Below are positions 42,242 to 51,911 of a stretch of DNA of 64,000 bases, one piece after another. Positions within the stretch are counted from its first letter, which is position 1. Each line of letters begins with the position of its first letter. Source of the stretch: Linnemannia hyalina (lineage: Eukaryota > Mortierellomycota > Mortierellomycetes > Mortierellales > Mortierellaceae); contig JAHRHY010000006.1 of assembly GCA_019671135.1 (NCBI GenBank), positions 2,535,277 to 2,599,276 on the forward strand, read 5' to 3'. Position numbers and translations under genes: made by a program. The notes beneath the pieces are model-generated. The model saw nothing but the letters and a program-made list of their open reading frames with translations. It was not told the DNA's origin and made no database searches.

Positions 42242-42714
42242 TAGGTGAATGTTTTAAAAAAATATGGGTAATGCAATAATGGTGAGGGTGCATGCATTGT
42301 GGAACGTCTCAGATGAAGTTATCGTGGTTTTTATAATGTTTGATGTAACATACTTTGTAGGAAGTTACGATTGTTATAATATTTGTTGATATGCGGCCTC
42401 CTATACAGATCGTTGGTAAATATGCCAATGGTGAAAAAATAAATGTCATAAAGAGTGCATGCATTGTAGAACATATTAGATATAGTTATTGTAATTTTCG
42501 TAATGTTAAATATAAGTAGATTGTGGATAAACACCACTGTGATCAAGAAAGAAATATTGTAAATTGTGCAAAGGATGGTGGAAGTTTTTAAAAAGATGGG
42601 TAATATATCTGGTGAATCTTATTGGAAGGGACGAGGATAATATTACATGTGTATTCCATATATAAAAGCTTTATTTGTGCAAGTGGTATATCTACAGTTT
42701 TTAAAATTCTTGAT
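42242..42714. other. AT-rich intergenic segment, no gene
   Basis: Has an internal diverged duplication (ATGGTGAGGGTGCATGCATTGTGGAAC-like and AATGTCATAAAGAGTGCATGCATTGTAGAAC-like blocks) and three T(4-6)A(4-7) motifs. Corresponds to the region after the zinc-motif gene in the mirror copy but is longer. Confidence 0.5.
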
Positions 42715-44976
42715 CTACTCTTCTGCGGTCTCAAATGTTACTTCAAGAGGCTTCTTTTCTTCCATCGTACTTTTCTCTTTGGCTTGAATACTATCTAATA
42801 CACTTTGCACTATGGTTTTTCTGTTGTTAGATCCTTCTTTTGCAAACTTACATAATATATCGGAATGTGGTTCGCGGGAACCAAACTTATCCATGTGCCA
42901 TGTTTCGTAGTTGGAATAATCTTTCTCCAACAAACCTAGGTGAAAAATTAGTTCTTTTTCTTCTGCATTACCATCTGCCGAAACGTATTCCTCGCGGAGT
43001 TCTTCTTCGATAGCTGTTATTTTGCTATATACTTCTCCCATTGCCTTCAGAAAATCATGATGGTCTTTTGTAGTGTAAACACTTGAGGCATTCACATTTT
43101 CGCTTTCCATAGGTCCACCATCTTCTAGAGTTTTCTTAACATCCGACTCTTGCACCTCATCATCTACTTTTTCTACAAGTTCATCTAAAGTTTCCTTAAC
43201 ATTCGACTCTTGCACCTCATCATCTATTTTTTCTACCGGTTCATCTTTCTCTGTCGACCTATCCTTAGACCATTGTGGCTTAAAGCCCATAGCAAAGATC
43301 TTTTCTTTTTCCTTTTGGTTAAGATTATCATAGTCGACATTCTCTGCACCAATGTGGTCATCAGTCACCAAGCCAACTACAATGTTTTGCTTGCGGATCT
43401 TGAGAATGTGCTTTCCATTTACAAGTACATTCTTGGAATACTCCAATTGCTGCTTGTGAAACCTTTTCCATTTCATCTTGGATATATCTGTCGGTCCTTC
43501 CACTGGTAGTTCCTCTTCTACTTCGACCTCCTCGTTGAAAAGCATCTTTCTCTCTTCATCAGACATTTCTTGAAGTTTCATCTTGCTAAGCATGGAGCGT
43601 TCCAAGATATCCATCTCTGGAACATCACCACCGCCACGCAGATGATCAAGCGTAAACAGGCCAACGTATGTATTCTTTCCACATAGCTTGACAATGTACT
43701 TAGCCTTCATCGTAAAGTTAGTTGCATACTCAAGCATGTCGTTATTAGGATGAACCATCCATCCTCCATCCTTTGCAAGTGGTATGTCTTTCTCTGATCT
43801 AATGTTACGCACCGTTGTGGCCAGTGCAAATGTGTGTTCATCTTTTTCATCCTTAGAAACATCTACATTAGAAGATGGCTCTGCATTTTTGGGCATCTCT
43901 GAATGCCTTTTCTTTCGAGAAGTCTTCTTCTCATCATCCTTAGATGGCTTTTTATGAGATAGTTTTTCATCAGGGTTATCCTTAGAGGTATCATCTTCAG
44001 ATTCTACATCAGGTCTGTTATTGGACTTGCCATCATCAGAGTCTTTATCTTTAGAGGAATCATCGTCAGAGTCAGCATTATCAGACGTATCACCATCATC
44101 TGTATCATCGTCAGAATTCTCATCAGCAGAAGACTCTTCTATTTTTTCTACATCTGCTGAAGTTGCCTCTTGAAGACCCATCTTGGCCAATATGCGTGCC
44201 TCTTTCTCAGATATTTCTGGCGCAGGGAGATTCTTGCCCATGAGCTTAGGTGGACACAATGCAATGTAGAGATTCTTTTCCTTTAGCCTAATAATGTACT
44301 TGCCATTTACAGTAAAGCTTTTTGCATACAGGAAAGCTGGATTAGTTGCATAACGCGTCCATATACATGTATTAGCGAGTGGTACATTTTTCTTGGACGT
44401 TATGTCAACTACCTTTGGACTCAACGGAAAGGAGACGGCAATTATATCTTCTTCATCATCATCATCGGACGGCTCTTCATCCGATGACTCCTGCTTGTTT
44501 CTCTTTCGCTTCTTTGGTTCTTCATCCTCGGAAGTCATATCGTCATCGGAAGACACAAACTTAGAAGTATGTGTCTTCTTTAAAGCCTTGGAAGACTTAG
44601 TACGCTTGTCGACAGGTACGTTGTTGTTACTACGTTTTATATAACCTCTATCTTGATCTTGATGACGTCCACAGTATGTTTGACCAAGTTTGGCTACACT
44701 ACCACAATTAGCACCCTTAATAGTTGTGCCTTGACACTTGCGCGCAGGATCGTGGACATAACAATGCATGCCTTCATCATCAACTTCCTTCATGCATTTG
44801 CGCTTGGACTTGGTGCACTTTTCTCCACAAAAGTAGTATCTCTCTACTTCCTCATCCTCATCAAGCGCCTTAAAGATCTTATTTGCATCTTTCTTGTTAA
44901 ACTCCACTCCCTTCTTAGAGGAGAATGTCTCAAAGGCCTTGGTGATGAGCTCGATTGTAAGCTGAACGTACTTCAT
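42715..44976 (-). CDS. Zinc-motif protein with tandem domains, copy 2
   Basis: 753 residues from ATG 44976 (MKYVQLTIELITKAFE). Same Cys/His cluster (YFCGEKC, KRKCMKE, HCYVHDPARKCQG, TYCGRHQ) and three of the four about 65-residue repeats (YATNPAFLYAKSF, MLEYATNFTMKAKYI, QLEYSKNVLVNGKHI). The fourth repeat is replaced by a different C-terminus with two copies of an EKVDDEVQESDVK-type repeat and a helical tail (HKD-like HHDFLKAMGEVYSKITAIEE). A long Asp/Ser/Lys linker (DDDTDDGDTSDNADSDDDSS) not present in copy 1. The paralogues agree at most positions in the shared parts, and differences are mainly whole-segment gains and losses, as in fast-evolving proteins. Confidence 0.7.
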   Translation of the reverse strand: MKYVQLTIELITKAFETFSSKKGVEFNKKDANKIFKALDEDEEVERYYFCGEKCTKSKRKCMKEVDDEGMHCYVHDPARKCQGTTIKGANCGSVAKLGQTYCGRHQDQDRGYIKRSNNNVPVDKRTKSSKALKKTHTSKFVSSDDDMTSEDEEPKKRKRNKQESSDEEPSDDDDEEDIIAVSFPLSPKVVDITSKKNVPLANTCIWTRYATNPAFLYAKSFTVNGKYIIRLKEKNLYIALCPPKLMGKNLPAPEISEKEARILAKMGLQEATSADVEKIEESSADENSDDDTDDGDTSDNADSDDDSSKDKDSDDGKSNNRPDVESEDDTSKDNPDEKLSHKKPSKDDEKKTSRKKRHSEMPKNAEPSSNVDVSKDEKDEHTFALATTVRNIRSEKDIPLAKDGGWMVHPNNDMLEYATNFTMKAKYIVKLCGKNTYVGLFTLDHLRGGGDVPEMDILERSMLSKMKLQEMSDEERKMLFNEEVEVEEELPVEGPTDISKMKWKRFHKQQLEYSKNVLVNGKHILKIRKQNIVVGLVTDDHIGAENVDYDNLNQKEKEKIFAMGFKPQWSKDRSTEKDEPVEKIDDEVQESNVKETLDELVEKVDDEVQESDVKKTLEDGGPMESENVNASSVYTTKDHHDFLKAMGEVYSKITAIEEELREEYVSADGNAEEKELIFHLGLLEKDYSNYETWHMDKFGSREPHSDILCKFAKEGSNNRKTIVQSVLDSIQAKEKSTMEEKKPLEVTFETAEE

Positions 44977-45650
44977 GTTTTTGGATATGAATAATATGGA
45001 TTGTACTTGTATGGTGGGTGTGAATGAGTTTTCAGTTTATGTGTGGTAGATTGCAGCTGCTTAGTACACTGATATAAAGAATTGCAATAAAAGATGGTTG
45101 TATAGGTATGGATGGTTGTATAGATATGGATAATTGTTGGTTGGTTACTAGATAAAGATTAAGCAAGAGGGAAGTGGACTCCTTTATTTATACTAATTCA
45201 GGAACACTGCCACAATGGACATTAATAGCGCTTGCTTATTAGCACTGCTTGGCGCTTAGTAACAAAAGAGTTTTAAAAAGGCATCTAAGTGGTTAATAAT
45301 GTAGTGTTCCTCGTATGACGTAGATCTTGCTTATTAAGACTGCTTGGCATTAAAGACGGGGTTTAAAAATGGTTAAGAATGTAGTATTATTTTATGACGT
45401 AGGTTTGTACATGTGTTTATCCTCTTTGTTAAATAAAAAGGAATGCTGTAGAATAGCATAGAATAGCATCCGATCTACTACAATAATACCATGGCTTTTA
45501 ATAATAGATACCGGTGCATATTAGCGTCTAGGCAGTTAATACCGTATCTCAACGCTGACTAAATAGGCTATGTATGTCTATTCTTTTAAAAACCTGCAAT
45601 AAGTCTACAAATTACCATTAACATCCATTTGTCGCTTCGTACTACGTACC
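44977..45650 (-). other. AT-rich intergenic, mirror of 33952-34625
   Basis: Reverse-complement counterpart of the spacer in the left half, nearly the same except that the tandem ACATGTACAAACC / ACGTCATAAAAGAATAC block is present once. Same TATA-like and leader sequences. Confidence 0.6.
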
Positions 45651-46907
45651 TCAAAGCGCAATGGAAAGGCCGGGTTGCAGTATTACTGGTGGATCCATTG
45701 GTGTGTCCTCATCAGAGTACTGGTCCTCATCAACATTACCATGAAGTTTAATACCAAGAAATTTGTTCTGGAGTTGTGCCATTGTATTTCCATCCTCCAC
45801 TAGCGCACCAACATCAACATATCCCATTGGTTGCTCAACGTCGTTCTCTGTCGTCGGATACTCGAATCCTTCGCGAAGCCAAGCTGTATGAATTGGTTCT
45901 GCAGAAATCTTCAACAAAGCAACCATCTTTTTCATGTTTAAGAGTAACAAAGATAACTTCAACTGCAAATTATATGTTTGTTTCTTATCCACCAACACAG
46001 GAGTACGGTTGTTGTGTTTCTCAAATGTGGAACCAAGGTCTGCAAACAGAGATTCCATCTGCGAGCGGAAACTACCAAAGGTGGTATTGTATAACGCTTC
46101 TTCCTGTGTAAGTTCCTTGTTCTTCTGTTTACGGTATGGATGAGCGAAATTTTGGACTCTAAGAATATCAGACTCATCTATAAGCCTCCTTAAGAACTGT
46201 GGATACCCTCCATCGAGAGCAATGCAATCCATCTCATGCACTCTCTTGTCCAACTTCATCGTTAGCAGCATTGTTCCATCAGCATTGTTCTTGCAAGATG
46301 CAGATTTGGAGACAAATAAAGCCATGCCATTACAATCCATTGCTACCTGTGTGCGTAATCCTGACTTTTTCAGCTTGTAAGAGTACATATCAGCACTACT
46401 CTCACCTTTGTATGTTGCTCTTGTATCATGACCATCAAGATGCAATGTAACATGCTTAAATAATGGAGGATTCTTTTCCTTTGCAGACAAAAGGCGTATT
46501 TTAATTGTGGAGAACATTGTTGCAATACAGTTGGTGATGTACTTGTTGTGCAAAGTATATTCTTTCTTATAAAACACAGAGTGCATTGCATGAAAACTAC
46601 TTTTTGGCATGTGTGGTTCCATTGCTTCCATAGACAGTCCTTTGACAAGATGATAGAGCATTAAAAGACCTTTCTCCACTTCTTTGTATGGACCAGGATA
46701 CTTAACCTTTGGCCAGATGTCAACAAGAAAGAAGTACACTGGAATAGGACCAAGGCGTCGATTTAGGGTTTCTTTTATTTCTGGCATATACCCAATTTCC
46801 TTGCTTACAGTACGATGATTATTACGTGGTGTAATTGTTGGCCATCCAGCGTTGAGGAAAGTCCAATGGTCATCAAGCAGTTGTTGGAAGTGTTTTGTTA
46901 GATCCAT
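45651..46907 (-). CDS. DDE transposase, copy 2
   Basis: 418 residues from ATG 46907. Nearly the same as the protein at 32662-33951 (for example ILRVQNF for TLKVQNF, YPTTEND for YRTTEND) up to the C-terminal 40 residues, which differ (GNVDEDQYSDEDTPMDPPVI). All three acidic catalytic candidates are kept. Frame intact, so both copies could be active. Confidence 0.75.
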   Translation of the reverse strand: MDLTKHFQQLLDDHWTFLNAGWPTITPRNNHRTVSKEIGYMPEIKETLNRRLGPIPVYFFLVDIWPKVKYPGPYKEVEKGLLMLYHLVKGLSMEAMEPHMPKSSFHAMHSVFYKKEYTLHNKYITNCIATMFSTIKIRLLSAKEKNPPLFKHVTLHLDGHDTRATYKGESSADMYSYKLKKSGLRTQVAMDCNGMALFVSKSASCKNNADGTMLLTMKLDKRVHEMDCIALDGGYPQFLRRLIDESDILRVQNFAHPYRKQKNKELTQEEALYNTTFGSFRSQMESLFADLGSTFEKHNNRTPVLVDKKQTYNLQLKLSLLLLNMKKMVALLKISAEPIHTAWLREGFEYPTTENDVEQPMGYVDVGALVEDGNTMAQLQNKFLGIKLHGNVDEDQYSDEDTPMDPPVILQPGLSIAL

Positions 46908-47068
46908 AATAATATTTATGTATTGGATTGTCATGACGTTAACCAACAATAACAATTTTTTAAAAAGGCTTATACTTAACTGCATACACAACAGCATGTA
47001 GGATGGTATCTATCATATAGCAAGCACATAGTTGAGAATACAAATATATTTTTATATTTTTTTCGGTA

Positions 47069-47563
47069 GCGGCCCCTTCATGTGCAGAGGATATAAAAAG
47101 GCATATAAAAAATATCCAAAGCCCAAGGAACGGAGTGTTTACTTCCATAACTGACATATCTCTTCATAGTGGGCAACAGAACACAGAATAAAATAGCAAT
47201 AGACAGCACATGTTTTTTTAAAATGTAATCTCTCCCCTGTATTTCGCCCCAAAGATACAGTTGAGAGTACAAGTGCTTTAGATGATGACATACAAGAACT
47301 ACTCTGGCGAATCTTGCAGTGAGGGTTACAGGTTAATAGTAGATGGACATATTCAAGAGTGTGGTGTGCGAAAAATAAGAAGACTTTGTTGTTTGGAGAA
47401 TAGGTTGGTGTTTAGTAGGATAGTTGAACAAAAAATGTTACAATGGTTGTCTTATATGCTTGGTATCATATATACATTCTCATCCCATAGTCGCTATGGA
47501 TATTGTCGAGATCTACAGAGATGTAACAAACACCATATGATAACTTGGACCTGAAAGGCCTCC
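47069..47563 (-). repeat. 495-bp unit, copy D
   Basis: Reverse orientation, GCGGCCCCTTCATG to GGCCTCC. The 90-codon frame is at 47282-47554 (one change, KQK to EQK, relative to copy C). The next base starts the ATG of the following gene. Confidence 0.9.
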
Positions 47564-48970
47564 ATGGTTAAAGTTGTTAACGAGGGTTATATCAAAGACA
47601 ATAGTTTTTTTAGCTCTAAACTACTAGAAAAACATAGAAAAAAGTTTAGAAGTACGGCCTTATACCATGCAGGATATTTCAGCATTAAGGTAACGCTCAA
47701 TGAACTGGAGGCCATCTCTTTAATTTCCGAGTTACCACCAATATTTCATGAGCTTGAGGTTGACTATGTTATTCTCCATGATATAGACATTGCTACGGAT
47801 TGTAGATATGTTACAAGCCGTCCAATTCTTCAGCAATACCTTCAAGAGAGATTTGGAGAAGATTTGGATATTGCCGACGATCTCCATAAGGTTGGTAACC
47901 ACTTTCTCTCTTGGTTTGGAGTTACCGAAAAAGACCAAAAGGTCCGTTGTAAGGTTTATAACAAACTTGTACAGATGTTGGAGAGTGCTGAAGTAAAAAT
48001 GTCGTTGGGTTCAAGAATGGAAAATTTTGTTATGGATGTGGATAAGGACCTACATAAGAGACTTCGAAAGGCGAAGAAAACAGGTCTAACAAGACTTGAA
48101 CTTACCTTTTATGGACAGGAGATATATACATTCTCCTATTATAAAGGAGTCTTGGATGCCATAAAGGAAGAGATCCAAGAATGTCCCACCTTCTGCGTAA
48201 AACACAAGGCATATTGGAAGTATATAGTTGGTAATATATCATCCATGGTAGGTATTCATGTAACAATGGGTGAAAAATCGGCATTCGCATATTGCCATTG
48301 GTGGAACTCTGTTACAGGTAAGAAGTATGGTTCATATCGTAACAATGTCGAGAAAGAGGAAGCAATGACGTTGTTAGCCAACTATAGCTTCAACGATAGA
48401 CCAATATACTTTTTGGAGGTTGAGATGGATGAGAATAGCATCAAGGATATTACAGTTACCAAGTACAAACGGCCTGACGAATGTACAGCAATAACACTTG
48501 TTGCAGGAGCACATAAAGGCATGTACCCATACATTTACGATGATGACGTTTTACAATTCGAGGATATGGGTATAGTGGAGGTGGATAATGTAAAGATCCA
48601 ATGGCCTGAGAGAAGAATCCGCAAAGGTGCACCACCAATTGTTGATATTCATCTAGAAAACATGAATGGTGAGAATTTTATACAAGTCCATGATAGAGCT
48701 ATCCACAAAGCAACATACAAAGCTGGATATAATGTACTTGAAATAAATACCAGCTATACAGTCATAGCAATTGCAATGGATATGTATCACAACAAAGAAT
48801 ATATTTTTGCAACATTGTCCAACGGTATTAAAGTACGATGTGGACTTAGTTTAGAAACAAAGATCGTTGCATGGCTGGAAGAATATCCCGATGGCCAAGT
48901 TCCGTATATGAATTTCACCACATTGCAATGCAGAACTGTTCGCGGGTTCAAGGATATTTATATACGTTAA
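47564..48970 (+). CDS. Unknown 468-residue protein, possibly a rolling-circle-type replication initiator
   Basis: Intronless, AT-rich. The ATG begins one base after unit D ends, so the true N-terminus may be lost. Candidate landmarks: DYVILHDIDIATDCRYVTS, then KVRCKVYNKLVQMLES and TGLTRLELTFYG about 50 residues on. A D-rich strand, a [KR].Y[ND]K helix and an R.E strand in this order recall phage and plasmid replication initiators (RstA/Phage_CRI type), but I do not see a definite HUH motif. A later part has FAYCHWWNSVTGKKYG and a beta-rich C-terminus. It converges tail to tail with the third transposase (37 bp apart). Not a host-like gene. Alternatives are a viral structural or nuclease protein. 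Confidence 0.4.
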   Translation: MVKVVNEGYIKDNSFFSSKLLEKHRKKFRSTALYHAGYFSIKVTLNELEAISLISELPPIFHELEVDYVILHDIDIATDCRYVTSRPILQQYLQERFGEDLDIADDLHKVGNHFLSWFGVTEKDQKVRCKVYNKLVQMLESAEVKMSLGSRMENFVMDVDKDLHKRLRKAKKTGLTRLELTFYGQEIYTFSYYKGVLDAIKEEIQECPTFCVKHKAYWKYIVGNISSMVGIHVTMGEKSAFAYCHWWNSVTGKKYGSYRNNVEKEEAMTLLANYSFNDRPIYFLEVEMDENSIKDITVTKYKRPDECTAITLVAGAHKGMYPYIYDDDVLQFEDMGIVEVDNVKIQWPERRIRKGAPPIVDIHLENMNGENFIQVHDRAIHKATYKAGYNVLEINTSYTVIAIAMDMYHNKEYIFATLSNGIKVRCGLSLETKIVAWLEEYPDGQVPYMNFTTLQCRTVRGFKDIYIR

Positions 48971-49007
48971 GAATGCTAATAGATAGTTTTTAAAAATTAC
49001 AATGGGC

Positions 49008-50267
49008 TTACTTTGTACGCTTATATGATGGAATCTCCACTCCTGCAAAAATTTCACGTCGCTTATTAGTCGGCTCTTCCCGTTGTTTATCCTCGACATC
49101 CATAGTAGTCATCTCCAAGAACTGCTCTTGTAACTTTGTTATATCTCGTGCATCATGCAACATCTCATCCACTGGAATATAATCCAAGATTTGTTCCATT
49201 GCACCATTGGCATATGGAAAGTCGAAGCCATCTCTAATCCAGGCACTATGAATGGGTTCCAGATTTAACTGCAGTAGTGCCACCATCTTCTTGATGTTCA
49301 TAAGTAAGAGACACAATCGCAATTGCAAATTATATGTTTCTATCTTGGTTACCAACACTGGTTTCCTATTGTTGTGCTTCTCAAAGGTTGCTCCAAGATC
49401 TCCAAATTCGGCTTCTATCTGAGAGCGGAAACTGCCGAAAATCTTATTGTAGTTAGTTTCATCTTGTGCAAGATCTTTCCCACGGCTTTTGCGAATTGGA
49501 TAACAAAAGTTTTTCTTGCTCATGCTTGTTTCTTCTACTATTTTCTTAATGTATTGTGTGTACCCTCCATCCAATGCAATACAATCTAGCTCGTGGATGT
49601 GCTTATGTATCTTCATACCAACCAACATAGTACCATCGTTGTTATCCTTGCAAGGTAGCGATTTAGAGACTAGTATTGCCATGCCATTGCAATCGACACA
49701 CACTTGCGTTCTTACACCAGATTTCTTCAGCTTGTAAGAGTACATGTCTGAGCTAGACTTTTCTTCACATGAAAGACGTGTATCATGACCATCCAAATGC
49801 AATGTTACATGTGGGAATAGTGGTGGATTCCTGAGTTTAGCAGAAATCAAGCGTATAGGAAATGTGGAGAACATATTCGCAAGTGCATGGTTAATATGCT
49901 TCGAATGCACATTATAGTTAGTCTTGTAGAACTCTGTATGAATGGAGTGGAAACTACTTTTTGGTATGTGGGTTGACATTCCATCCATTGCCAAGCCTGC
50001 AACTAAGTGGTACAATATCAACAATCCTTTGTCGACTTCTCTGTATGGACCTGGATACTGCTTGAGAGACCAAATAACTACAAGAAAGTAGAATACAGGA
50101 ATTGCACCTAATCTTCTTATAAGTAAGTCTTTAACAGTTTTCATGTGTGCTACTAGCTTCAACGCAGTCCTATGATTATTGGATGGTTCTTGCGTAGGCC
50201 ATTCTGCATCCAAAAAAGTCCATTCATCCTCTAACAACCGTTGAAATAGGCGCTTTAAGTTTGCCAT
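49008..50267 (-). CDS. DDE transposase, diverged copy 3
   Basis: 419 residues from ATG 50267 (MANLKRLFQRLLEDEWTFLD). Clear paralogue of the other two: LHLDGHDTR, LDCIALDGGYTQYI and FGSFRSQIEAEFGDLGATFE keep the three acidic residues, with YNLQLRLCLLLMNIKKMVAL near the end. Diverged throughout, with a short basic C-terminus. Convergent with the 468-residue gene. No inverted unit pair encloses this two-gene block. It lies between unit D and a foldback element. Confidence 0.75.
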   Translation of the reverse strand: MANLKRLFQRLLEDEWTFLDAEWPTQEPSNNHRTALKLVAHMKTVKDLLIRRLGAIPVFYFLVVIWSLKQYPGPYREVDKGLLILYHLVAGLAMDGMSTHIPKSSFHSIHTEFYKTNYNVHSKHINHALANMFSTFPIRLISAKLRNPPLFPHVTLHLDGHDTRLSCEEKSSSDMYSYKLKKSGVRTQVCVDCNGMAILVSKSLPCKDNNDGTMLVGMKIHKHIHELDCIALDGGYTQYIKKIVEETSMSKKNFCYPIRKSRGKDLAQDETNYNKIFGSFRSQIEAEFGDLGATFEKHNNRKPVLVTKIETYNLQLRLCLLLMNIKKMVALLQLNLEPIHSAWIRDGFDFPYANGAMEQILDYIPVDEMLHDARDITKLQEQFLEMTTMDVEDKQREEPTNKRREIFAGVEIPSYKRTK

Positions 50268-50296
50268 GACTGTAATTACAACCTGGTAAACTATTA

Positions 50297-50747
50297 GGAG
50301 GCCATCCATGTTCGGCTCCACCAACCATAGACTACAGTATAAAAATATCTGTCAACACCTATTAAAACAGTGTGTTCCTTGAGAGTACAACAAATCTCAT
50401 CAGCTTTTTCCTTCCACCAGTCTCCATTTTCTACATTCACCACCACTACTTTGTAACATCATCTACTTTAGCTGAGAAAGCCTTGGACATGATCATCTCA
50501 TATTGGAAAGGAAATTACTATCTGTAATATCTAGGATCCAATATGAGATGATCATGTCCAAGGCTTTCTCAGCTAAAGTAGATGATGTTACAAAGTAGTG
50601 GTGGTGAATGTAGAAAATGGAGACTGGTGGAAGGAAAAAGCTGATGAGATTTGTTGTACTCTCAAGGAACACACTGTTTTAATAGGTGTTGACAGATATT
50701 TTTATACTGTAGTCTATGGTTGGTGGAGCCGAACATGGATGGCCTCC
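50297..50747 (+). mobile_element. 451-bp foldback element, second complete copy
   Basis: GGAGGCCATCCATG to CATGGATGGCCTCC, as at 29159-29609 but with the central loop reversed (GGAAAGGAAATTACTATC here). Left flank TTA, right flank GAT: no duplication. It truncates the G0 reverse transcriptase on its right. Confidence 0.9.
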
Positions 50748-51400
50748 GATGATAATTTTCCGGTACCACTTATATCAGACATTATGCAATTTGCTGGAGG
50801 CAATGCAGTGTTCTCGACTGTGGACCTAAAGCAGGCGTATCATCGATTACCAATCCATGAAGAAGATCAGCCGTTGACGGCATTTATGCATAACGGGATT
50901 CAATATATGTTCAAGAAGGCTCCTTTTGGATTGAAGCCCTTGTCCAGTTTGTTTCAGCGTGGCATGAGCCGAATCCTTGGGGATTTGAAATTTGTTAGAA
51001 ATTTTATCGATGACATTCTTCTAGCATTAAAGAACAGAAGCGATCATGCGATTCAGATGATAGAGTTGGTTAAACGGCTAACTGATGCCAAGCTTATTAT
51101 TAACCTTGACAAGTGCAAGTTCTACAGTACGCAGGTGGCGTTGCTGGGCTTCATTGTGGATCTTGATGGAAAAAGAATTGATCCCAATAAATTGGTGAAT
51201 ATCAATGATTGGAAACCCCCAACTACGGGTAAGCAGGTTCAATCTTATATGGGGACTTTTAATTTTTTCCGCGATCACGTACCCATTATAGCTACCATTA
51301 GCGCTCCGCTAGATGCTATGCGTAATGTGGTGGGTCCATTTACGTTGAATGCTGCTCAGTTGAAGAGCTTTGAGGCACTAAAGAATTTGTTGGTCTTATC
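50748..51400 (+). pseudogene. G0 Gypsy pol, part 1 (RT), interrupted by G1
   Basis: RT from DDNFPVPLISDIMQFAGG through VDLKQAYHRLPIHEED to the active-site strand FIDDILLALKN and the connection (FLGF-like LLGFIVDLDGKRIDPNKL). Continues after the G1 insertion at 62587. More AT-rich and of a different lineage from G1-G3. 5' end removed by the foldback element. Confidence 0.85.
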
Positions 51401-51911
51401 TGTCAAGAAAGCAGACCAAGCAATAGAATGAAGTAGATAAAGAGAACCTTGATCAAGGACTAAGAAATGAGTATAAGGAATAGGTTAAAGAGTATGTTGT
51501 TGCAACATATTAGGTTTATCATTGCTCTCTAGTTAGTCATTCCTTGTCACTCTCTATCATCTCTGACTCACTATGACACTACACCTAGAAACCTAGTTGG
51601 CGACTTTGTATATATATTTAGTTGTACCATAGTAATAACATCAATCATCACTGCTTCAACTCTCGTCCCCGTTCTATACTTCTCTGTCCCAGTCTTCGCC
51701 TGTTGCATGGTAGCAAAGGTTCCCTCGTTCCACTGACCTCTTGATTTTTCCCTCCTCGTTTTCACTGCCCGCGTTTTACTTTAATTTTCCCTCGTCCCAG
51801 CTCTCTCTGCACACCAGCCCTGAATTTCATTCCCTGCCCCTATTTTCCTTCGTACCCTCTTACACTCTGGACATTTTTGACCTCTCCGCACTTCTCTCTG
51901 CACTACCAGTC

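Larger units (their letters stand above)
32007..47562. mobile_element. Composite inverted structure bounded by units A and D
   Basis: Left half: unit A, transposase, zinc/tandem-domain gene. Right half: the mirror image, ending in unit D. The centre (36769-42240) is a separate element inserted into CTAG. With that removed the structure reads GAGGCC ... CTAG ... GGCCTC as one long imperfect palindrome. The outer flanks are CTTG (left) and CATG (right), so a 4-bp target duplication would need one mutation. Whether this is one mobile unit or two copies in head-to-head inversion cannot be decided here. Confidence 0.5.
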
